Below the pieces are notes generated by a model. That model did not search any database. It saw nothing but the letters and a program-made list of their open reading frames with translations, and was not told the origin of the DNA. From contig JAZQAN010000065.1 in the NCBI GenBank assembly GCA_045545235.1, forward strand, positions 1 through 64,000: DNA of 64,000 nt. Direction: 5' to 3'. Position numbers and translations under genes: made by a program. Shown here piece after piece: positions 42,054 to 51,285 of the stretch. Source of the stretch: CAZNKU01 sp045545235 (GTDB lineage Bacteria > Bacillota > Clostridia > Monoglobales > Firm-18). Position 1 is the first letter of the stretch. Each line of letters opens with the position of its first letter.

Positions 42054-43346
42054 TTGGACAGATTTGTAATAATGGGCGGGAAAAAGCTTGAGGGCGAAGT
42101 AACCATAAGCGGTGCAAAAAATGCCGCAGTTGCAATTATCCCGGCTGCATTATTGGTCGAAGGTACATGTACAATTGAAAATATACCGGCTATTAACGAC
42201 GTTGACGTAATTTGTAATATATTAGAAAAATTAGGTGCCAAAGTAGAATTTAAAGATAACAAACACACTTTAGTTCTTGACTGTTCACAGCTTAACAGCT
42301 ATACAGCATCCTTTGAACAGGTTCAGCAAATGCGTGCATCATATTATCTTATCGGTGCTTTGCTTGGAAGATTTAATCACGCAGTTGTTGCCATGCCCGG
42401 CGGATGCAACTTTGGTGTACGCCCGATTGACCAGCACATAAAGGGTTTTGAAGCTTTAGGTGCAGCTGTAGATACAACCGGTGGCATAATCAATGCAAAT
42501 GCAGAAAAGCTGGTTGCTTCTCACATATTTATGGATGTTGTTTCAGTAGGTGCTACAATAAATACAATCCTTGCCTCAGTACGTGCTGAAGGTATTACAG
42601 TTATTGAAAATGCCGCAAAGGAACCTCACGTAGTTGACTTTGCAAACTTCTTAAACGCCATGGGTGCACAAATTAAAGGTGCAGGTACAGATACTATACG
42701 TATTACAGGCGTTGAAAAATTGACAGGCGGTACATACTCTATAATCCCTGACCAGATTGAAGCAGGCACTTTTATGATTGCCGCAGCAGCAACGGGTGGT
42801 AATGTTTTAGTTAAAAACGTAATCCCAAAACATATGGAAAGTCTTTCCTCAAAGCTTGAGGAAATGGGTGCTGATGTGCAAGAGTTTGATGACAGTATAT
42901 TGGTTTCACGTACAAAGCCTCTGAAAAAAGCAAATGTAAAGACATTGCCTTACCCCGGCTTCCCAACGGATTTGCAACCTCAGATTGTTGCCCTTTTGTC
43001 AATTGCTGGCGGTACATCAATTGTTACTGAAAGCGTGTGGGACAACCGCTTTCAATATGTTGAGGAACTTCGCAGATTAGGTGCAAACATAAACGTTGAC
43101 GGCAGAATTGCCATAGTTGAAGGGGTTCCTACCCTTACAGGTGCAACAGTTAAAGCAACCGACCTTCGTGCAGGTGCAAGTATGGTTATTGCCGCATTGG
43201 CTGCCAACGGCGTTACTGAAGTTTATAATTTGAAATATATAGACAGAGGTTATGAGGATTTTGAACACAAGCTTCAGGCTTTAGGTGCACAAATTGTACG
43301 TAAAAGAAATGATAAACCCTCAGCAGAACAGGATTTGGCTTTATGA
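42054..43346 (+). CDS. murA: UDP-N-acetylglucosamine 1-carboxyvinyltransferase
   Basis: The 430-residue protein starts the peptidoglycan pathway by adding enolpyruvate from phosphoenolpyruvate to UDP-GlcNAc. It shows MGGKKLEGEVTISGAKNAAV (residues 7-26), RASYYLIGALLGRF, and the active-site MPGGCNFGVRPID with Cys118, the residue attacked by fosfomycin; some fosfomycin-tolerant forms have Asp here. The usual family start M-x-F-I-x-GG is reached only from the TTG at 42,054, which has TAGGTGG six bases upstream; longer frames lack a site. Its stop overlaps the next gene by four bases. Confidence 0.92.
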   Translation: MDRFVIMGGKKLEGEVTISGAKNAAVAIIPAALLVEGTCTIENIPAINDVDVICNILEKLGAKVEFKDNKHTLVLDCSQLNSYTASFEQVQQMRASYYLIGALLGRFNHAVVAMPGGCNFGVRPIDQHIKGFEALGAAVDTTGGIINANAEKLVASHIFMDVVSVGATINTILASVRAEGITVIENAAKEPHVVDFANFLNAMGAQIKGAGTDTIRITGVEKLTGGTYSIIPDQIEAGTFMIAAAATGGNVLVKNVIPKHMESLSSKLEEMGADVQEFDDSILVSRTKPLKKANVKTLPYPGFPTDLQPQIVALLSIAGGTSIVTESVWDNRFQYVEELRRLGANINVDGRIAIVEGVPTLTGATVKATDLRAGASMVIAALAANGVTEVYNLKYIDRGYEDFEHKLQALGAQIVRKRNDKPSAEQDLAL

Positions 43347-44128
43347 TAAAATTTCAATCTATTGTAAGCGGAAGCAGTGGAAACTGTACTCTTGTTTGCA
43401 GTAACAAAACAAAAATTTTAATAGATTGTGGAATAAGCGGTAAGAAAATTACCGCTTATTTAAATGATATGGGTATATTGCCGGAAGAGCTTGATCGTAT
43501 ACTTGTAACTCACGAGCATATTGACCACACTAACGGTGTTGGTATATTATCGAGAAAGTTCAACATCCCCATCGTTGCAAGTGAAGGCACATGGGCAAAT
43601 ATGGGAATAGGTAAAATCCCTGATGAAAATCGTATTATATTTGAAAAACCTAACTCCTTTGAAATAGGTGATATAAAAATTACCCCATTCGACATACCGC
43701 ACGATGCCATGCAACCTACGGGATATGTTTTTGAGACAGAAGGTAAAAAACTTGCAATTGCAACAGATATCGGACACATTACCGATAAAGTTCTTGAAAA
43801 TCTTACAGGTTGTGATGCTGTACTTTTAGAATCAAATTACGATGACCATATGCTTCAATCAGGACCATATCCATTGCATCTTAAAATGCGAATTGCAGGT
43901 GTAAATGGTCACCTTGCTAACAAAGATGCAGGAAATTTAGCAACACACCTTGCAAAAAATGGAACAAAATATATTATGCTTGGTCATTTAAGCAATGAAA
44001 ATAATTCCCCGGAAATAGCTTTTTCAGAAGTGGCAAGAGAGCTTGAATTCGGAGGAATACAACCGGGGAAAGACGTTATGCTTTCTGTCGCACCACGGTA
44101 TGATATAAGCGAAAACATTTTTAAATAA
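43343..44128 (+). CDS. walJ: MBL-fold hydrolase, WalJ/YycJ type
   Basis: The 261-residue protein has the YycJ start VSGSSGNCTLV, the metal motif THEHIDHTNG, and FDIPHDAMQPTGYVFE with a further metal histidine, plus LLESNYDDHML and GHLSNENNSPE. WalJ-type proteins are exonuclease-like metallo-beta-lactamase-fold enzymes linked to DNA replication and cell-wall control in Firmicutes. Here it is coupled to murA by an ATGA overlap instead of lying with the walRK two-component genes, which are absent from the window. Confidence 0.85.
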   Translation: MIKFQSIVSGSSGNCTLVCSNKTKILIDCGISGKKITAYLNDMGILPEELDRILVTHEHIDHTNGVGILSRKFNIPIVASEGTWANMGIGKIPDENRIIFEKPNSFEIGDIKITPFDIPHDAMQPTGYVFETEGKKLAIATDIGHITDKVLENLTGCDAVLLESNYDDHMLQSGPYPLHLKMRIAGVNGHLANKDAGNLATHLAKNGTKYIMLGHLSNENNSPEIAFSEVARELEFGGIQPGKDVMLSVAPRYDISENIFK

Positions 44129-44209
44129 AGATTCTTTATATAAACGAGTATAACACACTTTAAAAGGATGAAACAGGCATACAAATAAGAATTTGTGGGA
44201 GGTGGAAAA

Positions 44210-44425
44210 ATGAATAAAAAATGCCCGAACTGTGGTTCTGCAAATTTGATAGAAGGAAAACTCTCAACAGGTATCGGAGGGCTTGTTTTTGTTACGAAAA
44301 AATCTCAGAAAAAACTTCCATTTTCTCATAATTATTCAATATTAACTGCAACAGGATGTAAAGAATGCGGAACTGTGTTTGATATTCGCATGAATAACCC
44401 GCAAGCAATAGAAGAAAGCAAATAA
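44210..44425 (+). CDS. Small zinc-ribbon protein
   Basis: The 71-residue protein has two CxxC knuckles, KCPNCGS near the N-terminus and CKECGT near residue 52, so it should bind one zinc. The middle TKKSQKKLPFSHNYS is basic. The ATG at 44,210 follows GGGAGGTGG. No specific family is recognised. It follows the WalJ-type gene by 80 bases and may share its transcript. Confidence 0.7.
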   Translation: MNKKCPNCGSANLIEGKLSTGIGGLVFVTKKSQKKLPFSHNYSILTATGCKECGTVFDIRMNNPQAIEESK

Positions 44426-44481
44426 AGAGTTATTTCAGATTGATTGAACCATAAATTCCAATTTATAAAACTAAAAATCTT

Positions 44482-44515
44482 AAAAGGAGCAGAGTTTATT
44501 AACTCTGCTCCTTTT
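44482..44515. terminator. Bidirectional terminator
   Basis: AAAAGGAGCAGAGTT and AACTCTGCTCCTTTT pair perfectly over 15 bases with a TATT loop, flanked by A and T runs, between the zinc-ribbon gene and the convergent HAD gene. Confidence 0.88.
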
Positions 44516-44518
44516 AAA

Positions 44519-45163
44519 TTACAACAGAATTTTTCTTATTTCTTCAACGGAATTACATGTATATGTAGGTTCACATTCCTCTATTTCGTCCTTTGAACCG
44601 TAGCCAAATGTTATTCCGATAGAATCTATTTTGCATTTGTGTGCTGCATTTATATCAAACTTACGGTCTCCTATTATTACGCAGTCCTCTGCACCACATT
44701 CCTTTGCGTATTCAATAACCTGTTCTTTAAGATAACGTGTTACGCCATCGTTGCTTGCACCGCAAACTTTTTCAAAGTATTGAAGAATTCCCATTTCCCC
44801 AAGGCAAAGCTCACTTAACCATTCAACCTTTGTGGTTGCGGTGTATAGCTTATAGCCAGCATCGTACAAATCCTTTACAAGCTTATCCATCCCCTCAATA
44901 ACCTCAAATTCCTTATAACCTTTTGTGTAAACGTAACCACGGTTTAATATGTAGGCAAGTTCAAGCTTGTCCTCGGGAACTTTCAGTATTTCTTTAAGTG
45001 ATACTTTTGGGGAAGGACCCATACATTTTAAAAGCGTTTCCTCGTCGGGCATAGGCATACCAATATGTTCAATGGCATATCTGTGTCCGCCAAGTAATCC
45101 TTTATCCGAAAAAATAAGTGTGCCGTCAACATCTAAAAGTATTGATTTGTATTTTTTATTCAT
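44519..45163 (-). CDS. HAD-family hydrolase (phosphoglycolate phosphatase-like)
   Basis: The 214-residue protein carries the HAD motifs: LLDVDGTLIFSDKG (residues 8-21) with the nucleophile Asp, a TTKVEWLSE threonine block, the lysine in YLKEQVIEYA, and VIIGDRKFDINAAH with the metal-binding Asp. The helical cap between fits subfamily I (Gph/PgmB-like). The substrate is probably a small phosphomonoester. It follows the AraC gene by five bases on the same strand. Confidence 0.85.
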   Translation of the reverse strand: MNKKYKSILLDVDGTLIFSDKGLLGGHRYAIEHIGMPMPDEETLLKCMGPSPKVSLKEILKVPEDKLELAYILNRGYVYTKGYKEFEVIEGMDKLVKDLYDAGYKLYTATTKVEWLSELCLGEMGILQYFEKVCGASNDGVTRYLKEQVIEYAKECGAEDCVIIGDRKFDINAAHKCKIDSIGITFGYGSKDEIEECEPTYTCNSVEEIRKILL

Positions 45164-45168
45164 AATTA

Positions 45169-45963
45169 TTACCCCTTGTATTTTTCAAATTCTTTTTGTC
45201 TGTATTTCATTGGTGACAATCCCGTTGATTTTTTAAAACAGTAATTAAAATATGCCTGGGACTCAAAACCGCTGAGCATAGAAATTTCCATCATATCATG
45301 TTCCGATGTCATAATAAGCTCTTTTGCATAGTTAATACGTTTTTTCATAAGAAAGTCATGTGGAGTTATACCAGTTATTGTAGTGAAAAGTTTGTGAAAA
45401 TAATTGGGGCTTAAATGCACACTGTCTGCAATTTCCTTAAGTCCTATTTTATCCGCAAAGTTTTCTGTCATAAACCTTTCTGCACGATATATTACCGACG
45501 ATTTTCCCTCACCGCTGTAAAAGCAGGAATCTCTTTGAATATTAACAAGAAGTGTAGATATTTTTGAAAAATATAAAAGTCTGCTTTCAATATCATTTTC
45601 GTTTCTAAGCTGTATAAGCTGATGAAATAAATTGTAGTATATTTTACTGCTTGCAACTGCAAATGATGTGGGAACGTTTGCTAAGTATTTAAGCATTTCT
45701 TCATCTTCCAAATCCATATGAAGGTAAAAGCATTTAAAGTGCTGTTTACTGTAACGTACATCTCCCGGACGGACAAAAAGCAAATGATTTTTCTGCAAAT
45801 TATATTCCTTGTCGTTAATAAATGTTATTCCGTCGTCGTCCAGAAAAAATTCTATTTCAAATCTTTCTGCAACACGAGACGCAAAAGGCTTGGAATTATA
45901 TTTGGCACGGCTGTCAAAAACACCTACCCGAAAATCTTTGGATTTAAATCCATCAAGTAACAT
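45169..45963 (-). CDS. AraC-family transcriptional regulator
   Basis: The 264-residue protein has an N-terminal cupin-like sensor (about 1-150) and two C-terminal helix-turn-helix motifs: IGLKEIADSVHLSPNYFHKLF and MMEISMLSGFESQAYFNYCFKK, ending in the family STGLSPMKYRQKE. It is divergent from the pectin-sugar operon starting at 46,105 with 141 bases between them, so it is the likely activator of that operon in response to a sugar or uronic acid. The effector is unknown. Confidence 0.88.
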   Translation of the reverse strand: MLLDGFKSKDFRVGVFDSRAKYNSKPFASRVAERFEIEFFLDDDGITFINDKEYNLQKNHLLFVRPGDVRYSKQHFKCFYLHMDLEDEEMLKYLANVPTSFAVASSKIYYNLFHQLIQLRNENDIESRLLYFSKISTLLVNIQRDSCFYSGEGKSSVIYRAERFMTENFADKIGLKEIADSVHLSPNYFHKLFTTITGITPHDFLMKKRINYAKELIMTSEHDMMEISMLSGFESQAYFNYCFKKSTGLSPMKYRQKEFEKYKG

Positions 45964-46049
45964 AATTACACCTCACAGTAATATTTCTAAAAAACAAAGT
46001 TATATTTTGATATAACTGATATTTTATAAACAATATAATTAAGTTAGAT

Positions 46050-46069
46050 TTATGGTTATTTTACCATAA
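46050..46069. promoter_or_regulatory. Inverted repeat, candidate operator
   Basis: TTATGGT and ACCATAA form a perfect 7-bp inverted repeat with a 6-base centre in the divergent AraC/operon gap, 35 bases before the operon start. A TATAAT lies at 46034-46039. The repeat could be an operator or a small transcript hairpin. Confidence 0.35.
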
Positions 46070-46104
46070 TAATTCTAAAAATTCAATACAGGAGGACATT
46101 TTTT

Positions 46105-46782
46105 ATGAAAATTACATGGTTAGGTCAGGCAGGACTTTTAATTGAAACAGGAAACATTAAAATCATTGCTGACCCTTATCTTTCAAACAGTTGTTTTGAA
46201 CTTAATCCCGCAAGTGACAGACGTATGCCGGTAGATGAAAGCTATTTAAAGATAAAACCGGATGTTTTAATTCTCACACACGATCACTTGGATCACACAG
46301 ACCCTGAAACACTGGAGAATTATCTTTGCAACAATGAAGGCATTCTGGTTCTTGCTTCACAAAATGCGTGGAATCATGTAAGAACCATGGCAAAAGGTCA
46401 TAACTATGTTATGTTCAACCGTCATACACAGTGGACACTTGATGATGTGAAATTCACAGCTGTAAAGGCTGAGCATTCTGACGAACATGCAATCGGCGTA
46501 ATTATAGAGGCAGAGGGAAAAAAATACTACATAACAGGTGATACACTTTATAACACCGATATTTTTTCTGACCTTCCTGACGATATTGATGCTATATTCC
46601 TTCCGGTAAACGGAGTAGGCAACAATTTTAATATGACTGATGCAGCAAGATTTGCAAAAAAGACAGGTGCAAAAAAAGTTATACCATTACACTTCGGATT
46701 ATTTGATAATTTAAATCCTGCAGAGGACTTTGAATGCGAAAATAAAATTATACCAAATATTTATAAGGAGATTGAATTATGA
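46105..46782 (+). CDS. UlaG-like MBL-fold metal-dependent hydrolase
   Basis: The 225-residue protein starts KITWLGQAGLLIE and has the metal site THDHLDHTDPE (residues 53-63), AEHSDEHAIGVII, ITGDTLYNTDIF and a final PLHFGLFDN, the layout of UlaG/YtkL-type metal-dependent hydrolases. UlaG opens the lactone of ascorbate 6-phosphate; a sugar-acid lactonase role would fit the galactonate-type dehydratase next to it. AGGAGGAC precedes the ATG. First gene of a four-gene operon; its stop overlaps the next start by four bases. Confidence 0.8.
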   Translation: MKITWLGQAGLLIETGNIKIIADPYLSNSCFELNPASDRRMPVDESYLKIKPDVLILTHDHLDHTDPETLENYLCNNEGILVLASQNAWNHVRTMAKGHNYVMFNRHTQWTLDDVKFTAVKAEHSDEHAIGVIIEAEGKKYYITGDTLYNTDIFSDLPDDIDAIFLPVNGVGNNFNMTDAARFAKKTGAKKVIPLHFGLFDNLNPAEDFECENKIIPNIYKEIEL

Positions 46783-47939
46783 AAGTAACAGACGTTAAAA
46801 CATTTGCTGTAGACTGTTTCCGTACAAATTGGGTTTTTGTAAAAGTATATACAGACGAAGGCATTGATGGTGTTGGCGAAGCAACACTTGAATATAAAGA
46901 AAAGGCACTTGAGGGTGCTGTGGAACATATCAAAGAATATCTTGTTGGTCAGAATCCGCTTGATATTGAAAAGCACTGGCATGCAATATACCGTGATGCA
47001 TACTGGCGAGGCGGTGCGGTACTTATGTCTGCACTTTCAGCAATTGAAATGGCACTCTGGGATATTTTAGGCAAAAAACTTGGAGTTCCCGTTTATCAGC
47101 TATTGGGCGGTAAAGTTAATGATAAGGTACGAATTTATGTAAATGGGTGGTTTGCAGGAGCAAAAGAGCCCGAAGAATTTGGTGAAAAAGCAAAAATTGC
47201 AGTCAAGCGTGGTGTAACTGCTATGAAATGGGACCCATTCGGTAAAAATTACCTTAATATTTCAAACAAAGAGCTTGACAAAGCACTTCGTTGTGTTGCC
47301 GCAGTACGTGAAGCTGTTGGTAATGAGGTTGACCTTTTAATTGAGGGGCACGGCAGATTTAACATTCCTACAGGTATTAAAATTGCAAAAGAGCTTGAAC
47401 AGTTCAAACCTATGTTCTTTGAGGAACCTGTTCCACCGGATAATCTTGATGCTCTTAAGGCAGTACGTGACAAGTCTCCGGTTGCAATTTCTGCAGGTGA
47501 AAGACTTTATACAAGGTGGGATTATAAAAATATGTTTGACCTTATGGCTGCAGACTATATTCAGCCTGACATTTCACACGCAGGGGGTATAATGGAGCTT
47601 AAAAAGATTGCCGCAGAAGCAGAATGCAGATATATTCCTTTTGCTCCTCATAATCCAAGCGGTCCTGTTGCAAATGCAGCAACACTTCAGCTTGCGGCAA
47701 CTTGTCCTAATTTTGAAATTCTTGAAATTATGTATTCTGACGTAGAATGGAGAAAAGATGTAGTAAACGAAGAGCTTGAATACAAGGATGGCTATATTAC
47801 AATTCCTGACAAACCGGGGCTTGGTATAGAAATTAATGAGGAAGCTTGCCTTGAGCACCCCTATCAGCCACACACATTAAGACACTACACCGGTGCACTT
47901 ACAGATATACGCCCGGCAAAGACAGAATTTTATTTTTAG
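46779..47939 (+). CDS. Galactonate dehydratase-like enolase-superfamily enzyme
   Basis: The 386-residue protein matches the mandelate racemase/galactonate dehydratase (DgoD) group. Acidic metal ligands appear in LLIEGHGRFN, FFEEPVPPDN and SAGERLYTRWD, and the general acid/base histidines in PDISHAGGI and FAPHNPSGP. The first ligand motif reads EGHGR, where DgoD reads DFHGR as I recall, so the substrate may differ from D-galactonate. It should remove water from an acid sugar to give a 2-keto-3-deoxy acid. No aldolase or kinase for that product is in this operon. Confidence 0.82.
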   Translation: MKVTDVKTFAVDCFRTNWVFVKVYTDEGIDGVGEATLEYKEKALEGAVEHIKEYLVGQNPLDIEKHWHAIYRDAYWRGGAVLMSALSAIEMALWDILGKKLGVPVYQLLGGKVNDKVRIYVNGWFAGAKEPEEFGEKAKIAVKRGVTAMKWDPFGKNYLNISNKELDKALRCVAAVREAVGNEVDLLIEGHGRFNIPTGIKIAKELEQFKPMFFEEPVPPDNLDALKAVRDKSPVAISAGERLYTRWDYKNMFDLMAADYIQPDISHAGGIMELKKIAAEAECRYIPFAPHNPSGPVANAATLQLAATCPNFEILEIMYSDVEWRKDVVNEELEYKDGYITIPDKPGLGIEINEEACLEHPYQPHTLRHYTGALTDIRPAKTEFYF

Positions 47940-47951
47940 GAGATTTTCACT

Positions 47952-48734
47952 ATGAAAAAATATGCTTTAGTAACCGGCGCCTGCATAAATACAGGTGTTG
48001 CAATAGTTGAAAAATTTGCTTCCGAAGGGTGGAACATTATATTTACAGGCAGAAGTCCCGAAAAAGTACAGGAAGCAGAAAAAATTTATAAGGAAAAGTT
48101 TTCTGATACAGAAATAATTGGATATGCAATTGATTCAATCACATCCGAAGGTAATGTAGATGAAACATCTGTCAAAAAAATTTTTGATACACTTGATGAA
48201 AAAGGTATTTTTATAGAAACCTTAGTTTTGAATGCGGCAGATCAGGGATTAAATATGAAAATTTTTGAAAATCCTCTTTCGGATTTTGCCCGTGTCCTTA
48301 ACACAAATGTTGTATGGAACTATGCCCTTTGCGAACATGCCGCAAAGCGTATGAAGGACCAAGGCGGAGGCAACATTATATTTGTAAATTCCAACACTGC
48401 ATACCGTGCAATTCCTGACAGAATTGCTTATTCAACCTCAAAGGGAGCACAACTTGGTATGATGCGGGCACTTGCACTTGACTTAGGAAAATACAACATA
48501 AGAGTAAATGCAATTTTACCGGGTATGATAAAAACAGACAGATGGGTTAAAAACCCTGATTTTTACAATAATATACCTTCTAAATATACACCTATAGGAG
48601 ATGTTGCCGTAGGTGAAGATATTGCTGATGCAGTATGGTATTTTGCTGCACATGCAAGAAACACAACAGGTGCAGAGCTTGTAGTAGATGGAGGTAACAC
48701 TATTCAGCTTTACCCTATAATTCCGGAGAAATAA
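47952..48734 (+). CDS. Short-chain dehydrogenase/reductase
   Basis: The 260-residue protein is a classical SDR: VTGACINTGVAI (NAD(P) loop, residues 6-17), VLNAADQG in place of NNAG, and the catalytic VNSNTAYRAIPDRIAYSTSKG with Ser, Tyr and Lys. VNAILPGMIKTDRW and the C-terminal TGAELVVDGG are normal. It would oxidise or reduce a hydroxyl of a sugar acid. It sits between a dehydratase and a GH28 enzyme, 12 and 4 bases from each. Confidence 0.85.
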   Translation: MKKYALVTGACINTGVAIVEKFASEGWNIIFTGRSPEKVQEAEKIYKEKFSDTEIIGYAIDSITSEGNVDETSVKKIFDTLDEKGIFIETLVLNAADQGLNMKIFENPLSDFARVLNTNVVWNYALCEHAAKRMKDQGGGNIIFVNSNTAYRAIPDRIAYSTSKGAQLGMMRALALDLGKYNIRVNAILPGMIKTDRWVKNPDFYNNIPSKYTPIGDVAVGEDIADAVWYFAAHARNTTGAELVVDGGNTIQLYPIIPEK

Positions 48735-48738
48735 TATT

Positions 48739-49965
48739 ATGAAAGAATTTGATATAAAAAATTATGGTGCCATAGCAGATGGCGAAACTATAAACACAAA
48801 GGCTATTCAACTGGCTATTGATGACTGTTCATCACAAGGCGGCGGAAGAGTTATTATAAACGGCGGTGTTTTTGTAACAGGTACTGTTTTTATGAAATCC
48901 AACGTCGAACTTTGTATTGAAGCAAATGCAACCTTAAAAGCAAGTGCAAATACAGATGATTACCCGGATTTTCCCTGCGAAGAATTTAATGTAAAAGCTG
49001 CACCTCGTGCAACTGCCAAATGTATAATTTACTTTGGATATATTGAAAATGCAGCATTAACAGGTATGGGTAAAATTGATTGTAACGGTGGTGCCTTCTG
49101 CGACCCTGTATACAATGAGAACAACAAAGTTACAGAATATAAAAGAAATACTCTTTTAGTCCCCGCAAGAATGGTTTTCATTATGGGATGCACCAACATC
49201 AATGTTGAAAATATCACTATGCGTGAAATGGCAGGTGGTTGGGGATATTGGGTTAATAATTCACAGTATGTTACTTTTTCAAAGGCAAAACTTTACTGCA
49301 ATCCACTTTACCCCAATGCAGACGGCATACATATTAACTGCTCAAGTGATGTTACCGTGGATAGTTGTATTATACATTCAGGTGATGACAGCATTATAAT
49401 CCGTGCAAATACTAATACGTTACACGAAAAAAGAGTTTGTGAAAGAATCATTGTAAAGGGTTGTGTTTTAAGTACTCATCATCAGGCAGTGCGTATTGCA
49501 TGGAGAAATGACGGTATTATAAGAAACTGTATTATTTCCGATTTAGTTGTTACAGACTCAAGAGTTGGCGTTGTTATTGAACTTCCCGACCACTCGAGTC
49601 CCACTGATTTTGGAGAAAATCCAACAATTGTGGAAAATATTCATGTAAGCAATGTTGTGTTTGACAGAATTGAAGATTCACCCATAAAGGTTATTGTTCA
49701 TCCTGATAATTTATACGGCAGTATTAATAACATACGTTTTTCAAATATAACATCAACAAGCGGACTTTACCCATTAGTAATGGGAAGACCTGATGCAATA
49801 TTGGAAGAAATATATTTTGACAACTGTAAATTTACAGTAAAAGGTATGAAAAAATTTCCGGACCTCCAGATTTCATTCTTTTCAAATGTTAAAGGACTTC
49901 ATCTTAACAATACAGTTTTTGATATTATAGATGACAAGGTAGAAGAAATAAATTACCACGAATAA
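48739..49965 (+). CDS. GH28-family glycosidase (polygalacturonase-like), cytoplasmic
   Basis: The 408-residue protein is a right-handed beta-helix of the polygalacturonase family: YGAIADGETINTKAIQLAID at the N-terminus, NADGIHINC (residues 193-201) with Asp195, and HSGDDSIIIR with Asp216 and Asp217, the three catalytic acids. Where the family usually has GHG with a catalytic histidine, this protein reads STHHQAVRIAW (245-255), so it is a divergent branch. There is no signal peptide, so it probably acts on imported oligogalacturonides or related glycosides. It is the last gene of the operon and ends in a strong terminator. Confidence 0.83.
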   Translation: MKEFDIKNYGAIADGETINTKAIQLAIDDCSSQGGGRVIINGGVFVTGTVFMKSNVELCIEANATLKASANTDDYPDFPCEEFNVKAAPRATAKCIIYFGYIENAALTGMGKIDCNGGAFCDPVYNENNKVTEYKRNTLLVPARMVFIMGCTNINVENITMREMAGGWGYWVNNSQYVTFSKAKLYCNPLYPNADGIHINCSSDVTVDSCIIHSGDDSIIIRANTNTLHEKRVCERIIVKGCVLSTHHQAVRIAWRNDGIIRNCIISDLVVTDSRVGVVIELPDHSSPTDFGENPTIVENIHVSNVVFDRIEDSPIKVIVHPDNLYGSINNIRFSNITSTSGLYPLVMGRPDAILEEIYFDNCKFTVKGMKKFPDLQISFFSNVKGLHLNNTVFDIIDDKVEEINYHE

Positions 49966-50010
49966 AAAATGGATGTGATAAAATTAAATTATTTTATCAC
50001 ATCCATTTTT
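49965..50010. terminator. Bidirectional terminator
   Basis: AAAAATGGATGTGATAAAAT and ATTTTATCACATCCATTTTT pair perfectly over 20 bases around a 6-base loop between convergent genes. Confidence 0.9.
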
Positions 50011-50011
50011 A

Positions 50012-50566
50012 TTATTTTTCTAATAAATTTCTAAGGTGTTTTTCTATATCCATATTAAGTTTAATTTTTTCAGACATAGCATAAAAGGCAATAAACAGAA
50101 AAATTCCTAAAATTACAGAACCAAACATAATGCTGCATACTATGAGCATCTTTTCTTTAAATATTAACAAAGAAACAAGCCCCGCTATTGCAATAATACC
50201 TATTAATAAAATAAATGCAAAAACTTTATAAAGTCCTACAAGAAAAGACAAAACAGGATATTTTTCCTTTTCTTCATCTTCTTCGTCTTCTGCACTATAG
50301 ACATCATCAAATGTGGTTTTAACCTTCTTTTCTTCCTTTACAGGCAAAACTTCTTTTTTTCTTCTTTCTTCTACAGGTTCAGGTTGTAGCTTTGATTTTA
50401 TTTTTTCAGCAATTACATTTATGTATTTTTTTTCCATTTTTCTCCCTGAAATTTCTGCAAGAATTGCCTTTAAATCCTTCAATTCCAAATCTTCATTGAA
50501 TGTCACAATTTTGTTAATAAGAGTAACAATTTCTTCATCAGTCATTGCTTTTAATTTTTCTGTCAT
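50012..50566 (-). CDS. Membrane protein of unknown function
   Basis: The 184-residue protein has a charged cytoplasmic N-terminal half (KLKAMTDEEIVTLINKIV, then a Lys/Glu-rich linker near 65-100) and two membrane segments (about 109-132 and 138-160) joined by a very short turn. The linker is strongly acidic (SAEDEEDEEKEKYP). No family is recognised. GGGAGATTTTTGAA precedes the ATG. It follows the deacetylase gene by 15 bases and is the end of the gyrase-side transcript. Confidence 0.6.
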   Translation of the reverse strand: MTEKLKAMTDEEIVTLINKIVTFNEDLELKDLKAILAEISGRKMEKKYINVIAEKIKSKLQPEPVEERRKKEVLPVKEEKKVKTTFDDVYSAEDEEDEEKEKYPVLSFLVGLYKVFAFILLIGIIAIAGLVSLLIFKEKMLIVCSIMFGSVILGIFLFIAFYAMSEKIKLNMDIEKHLRNLLEK

Positions 50567-50581
50567 TTCAAAAATCTCCCT

Positions 50582-51283
50582 TTACTTAAGTAAAATTTCT
50601 TTATTAGTTCCATAAAAAATATCATTTTTGTTTGAAATAAATTTACAAAACTCTTCAAATTTATCCCAATCATCATGAATGTCAAATTCATATGAGTGTC
50701 CCCATATATAGAATATCTGCGGCTTATCAGGATTCATATTTATAAACTTTTCTCCAAGCTCATAAAGCTTATCCCAATTTTTATGATGATGAATTGTAGG
50801 ATGAAAAGTAAACAAATTTTCCTGTAAATCAAAATTTTCAGTGCCCTTTGTAACACGTGCATATTTGATACCGGTTTTACTTTTTATGATATTTGCTACT
50901 CTTTCATCATATAAAGAACCTCCACCTCCGGGATATGCCATACCAACTACTTCATATTCCACAAGCTCGGAAAGTCTTAATCTGTCCTGTTCAACTTCAT
51001 TTACAACAGCCCAGTCTGTAAGCCTTGTAACACAAGGATGAGTTATTGTATGTGCAGCCACTTCGTGACCCTCATATACATATTTTATATCCTCTTCCTT
51101 TATCTTATTATGTCCAACCTCAACTTCTTCTCTTATAAGACTATTGTTTGAACCGAGAAAACCTGAATTAAGATTAAATGTACATTTTAAATTGTATTTA
51201 TTTAAAATTTCTATTAATCGTATATCCTGAGTAACTGCATCATCATAACTGAAGGTTACTGCCTTCATCTTTCCATCATACAT
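50582..51283 (-). CDS. Polysaccharide deacetylase (NodB/CE4-like), cytoplasmic
   Basis: The 233-residue protein shows a NodB-like core: VTFSYDDAVTQD (residues 9-20) with the metal Asp pair, HEVAAHTITHPCV with the two metal histidines, MAYPGGGGSL, and a C-terminal IWGHSYEFD with another histidine. The first motif is SYDD rather than the usual TFDDG. No signal peptide is present, so the substrate may be a small cytoplasmic N-acetyl sugar. Its ATG lies two bases after the gyrA stop (TAATAATG) with GAGGGTGA inside gyrA, so the two are translationally coupled. Confidence 0.75.
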   Translation of the reverse strand: MYDGKMKAVTFSYDDAVTQDIRLIEILNKYNLKCTFNLNSGFLGSNNSLIREEVEVGHNKIKEEDIKYVYEGHEVAAHTITHPCVTRLTDWAVVNEVEQDRLRLSELVEYEVVGMAYPGGGGSLYDERVANIIKSKTGIKYARVTKGTENFDLQENLFTFHPTIHHHKNWDKLYELGEKFINMNPDKPQIFYIWGHSYEFDIHDDWDKFEEFCKFISNKNDIFYGTNKEILLK

Positions 51284-51285
51284 TA

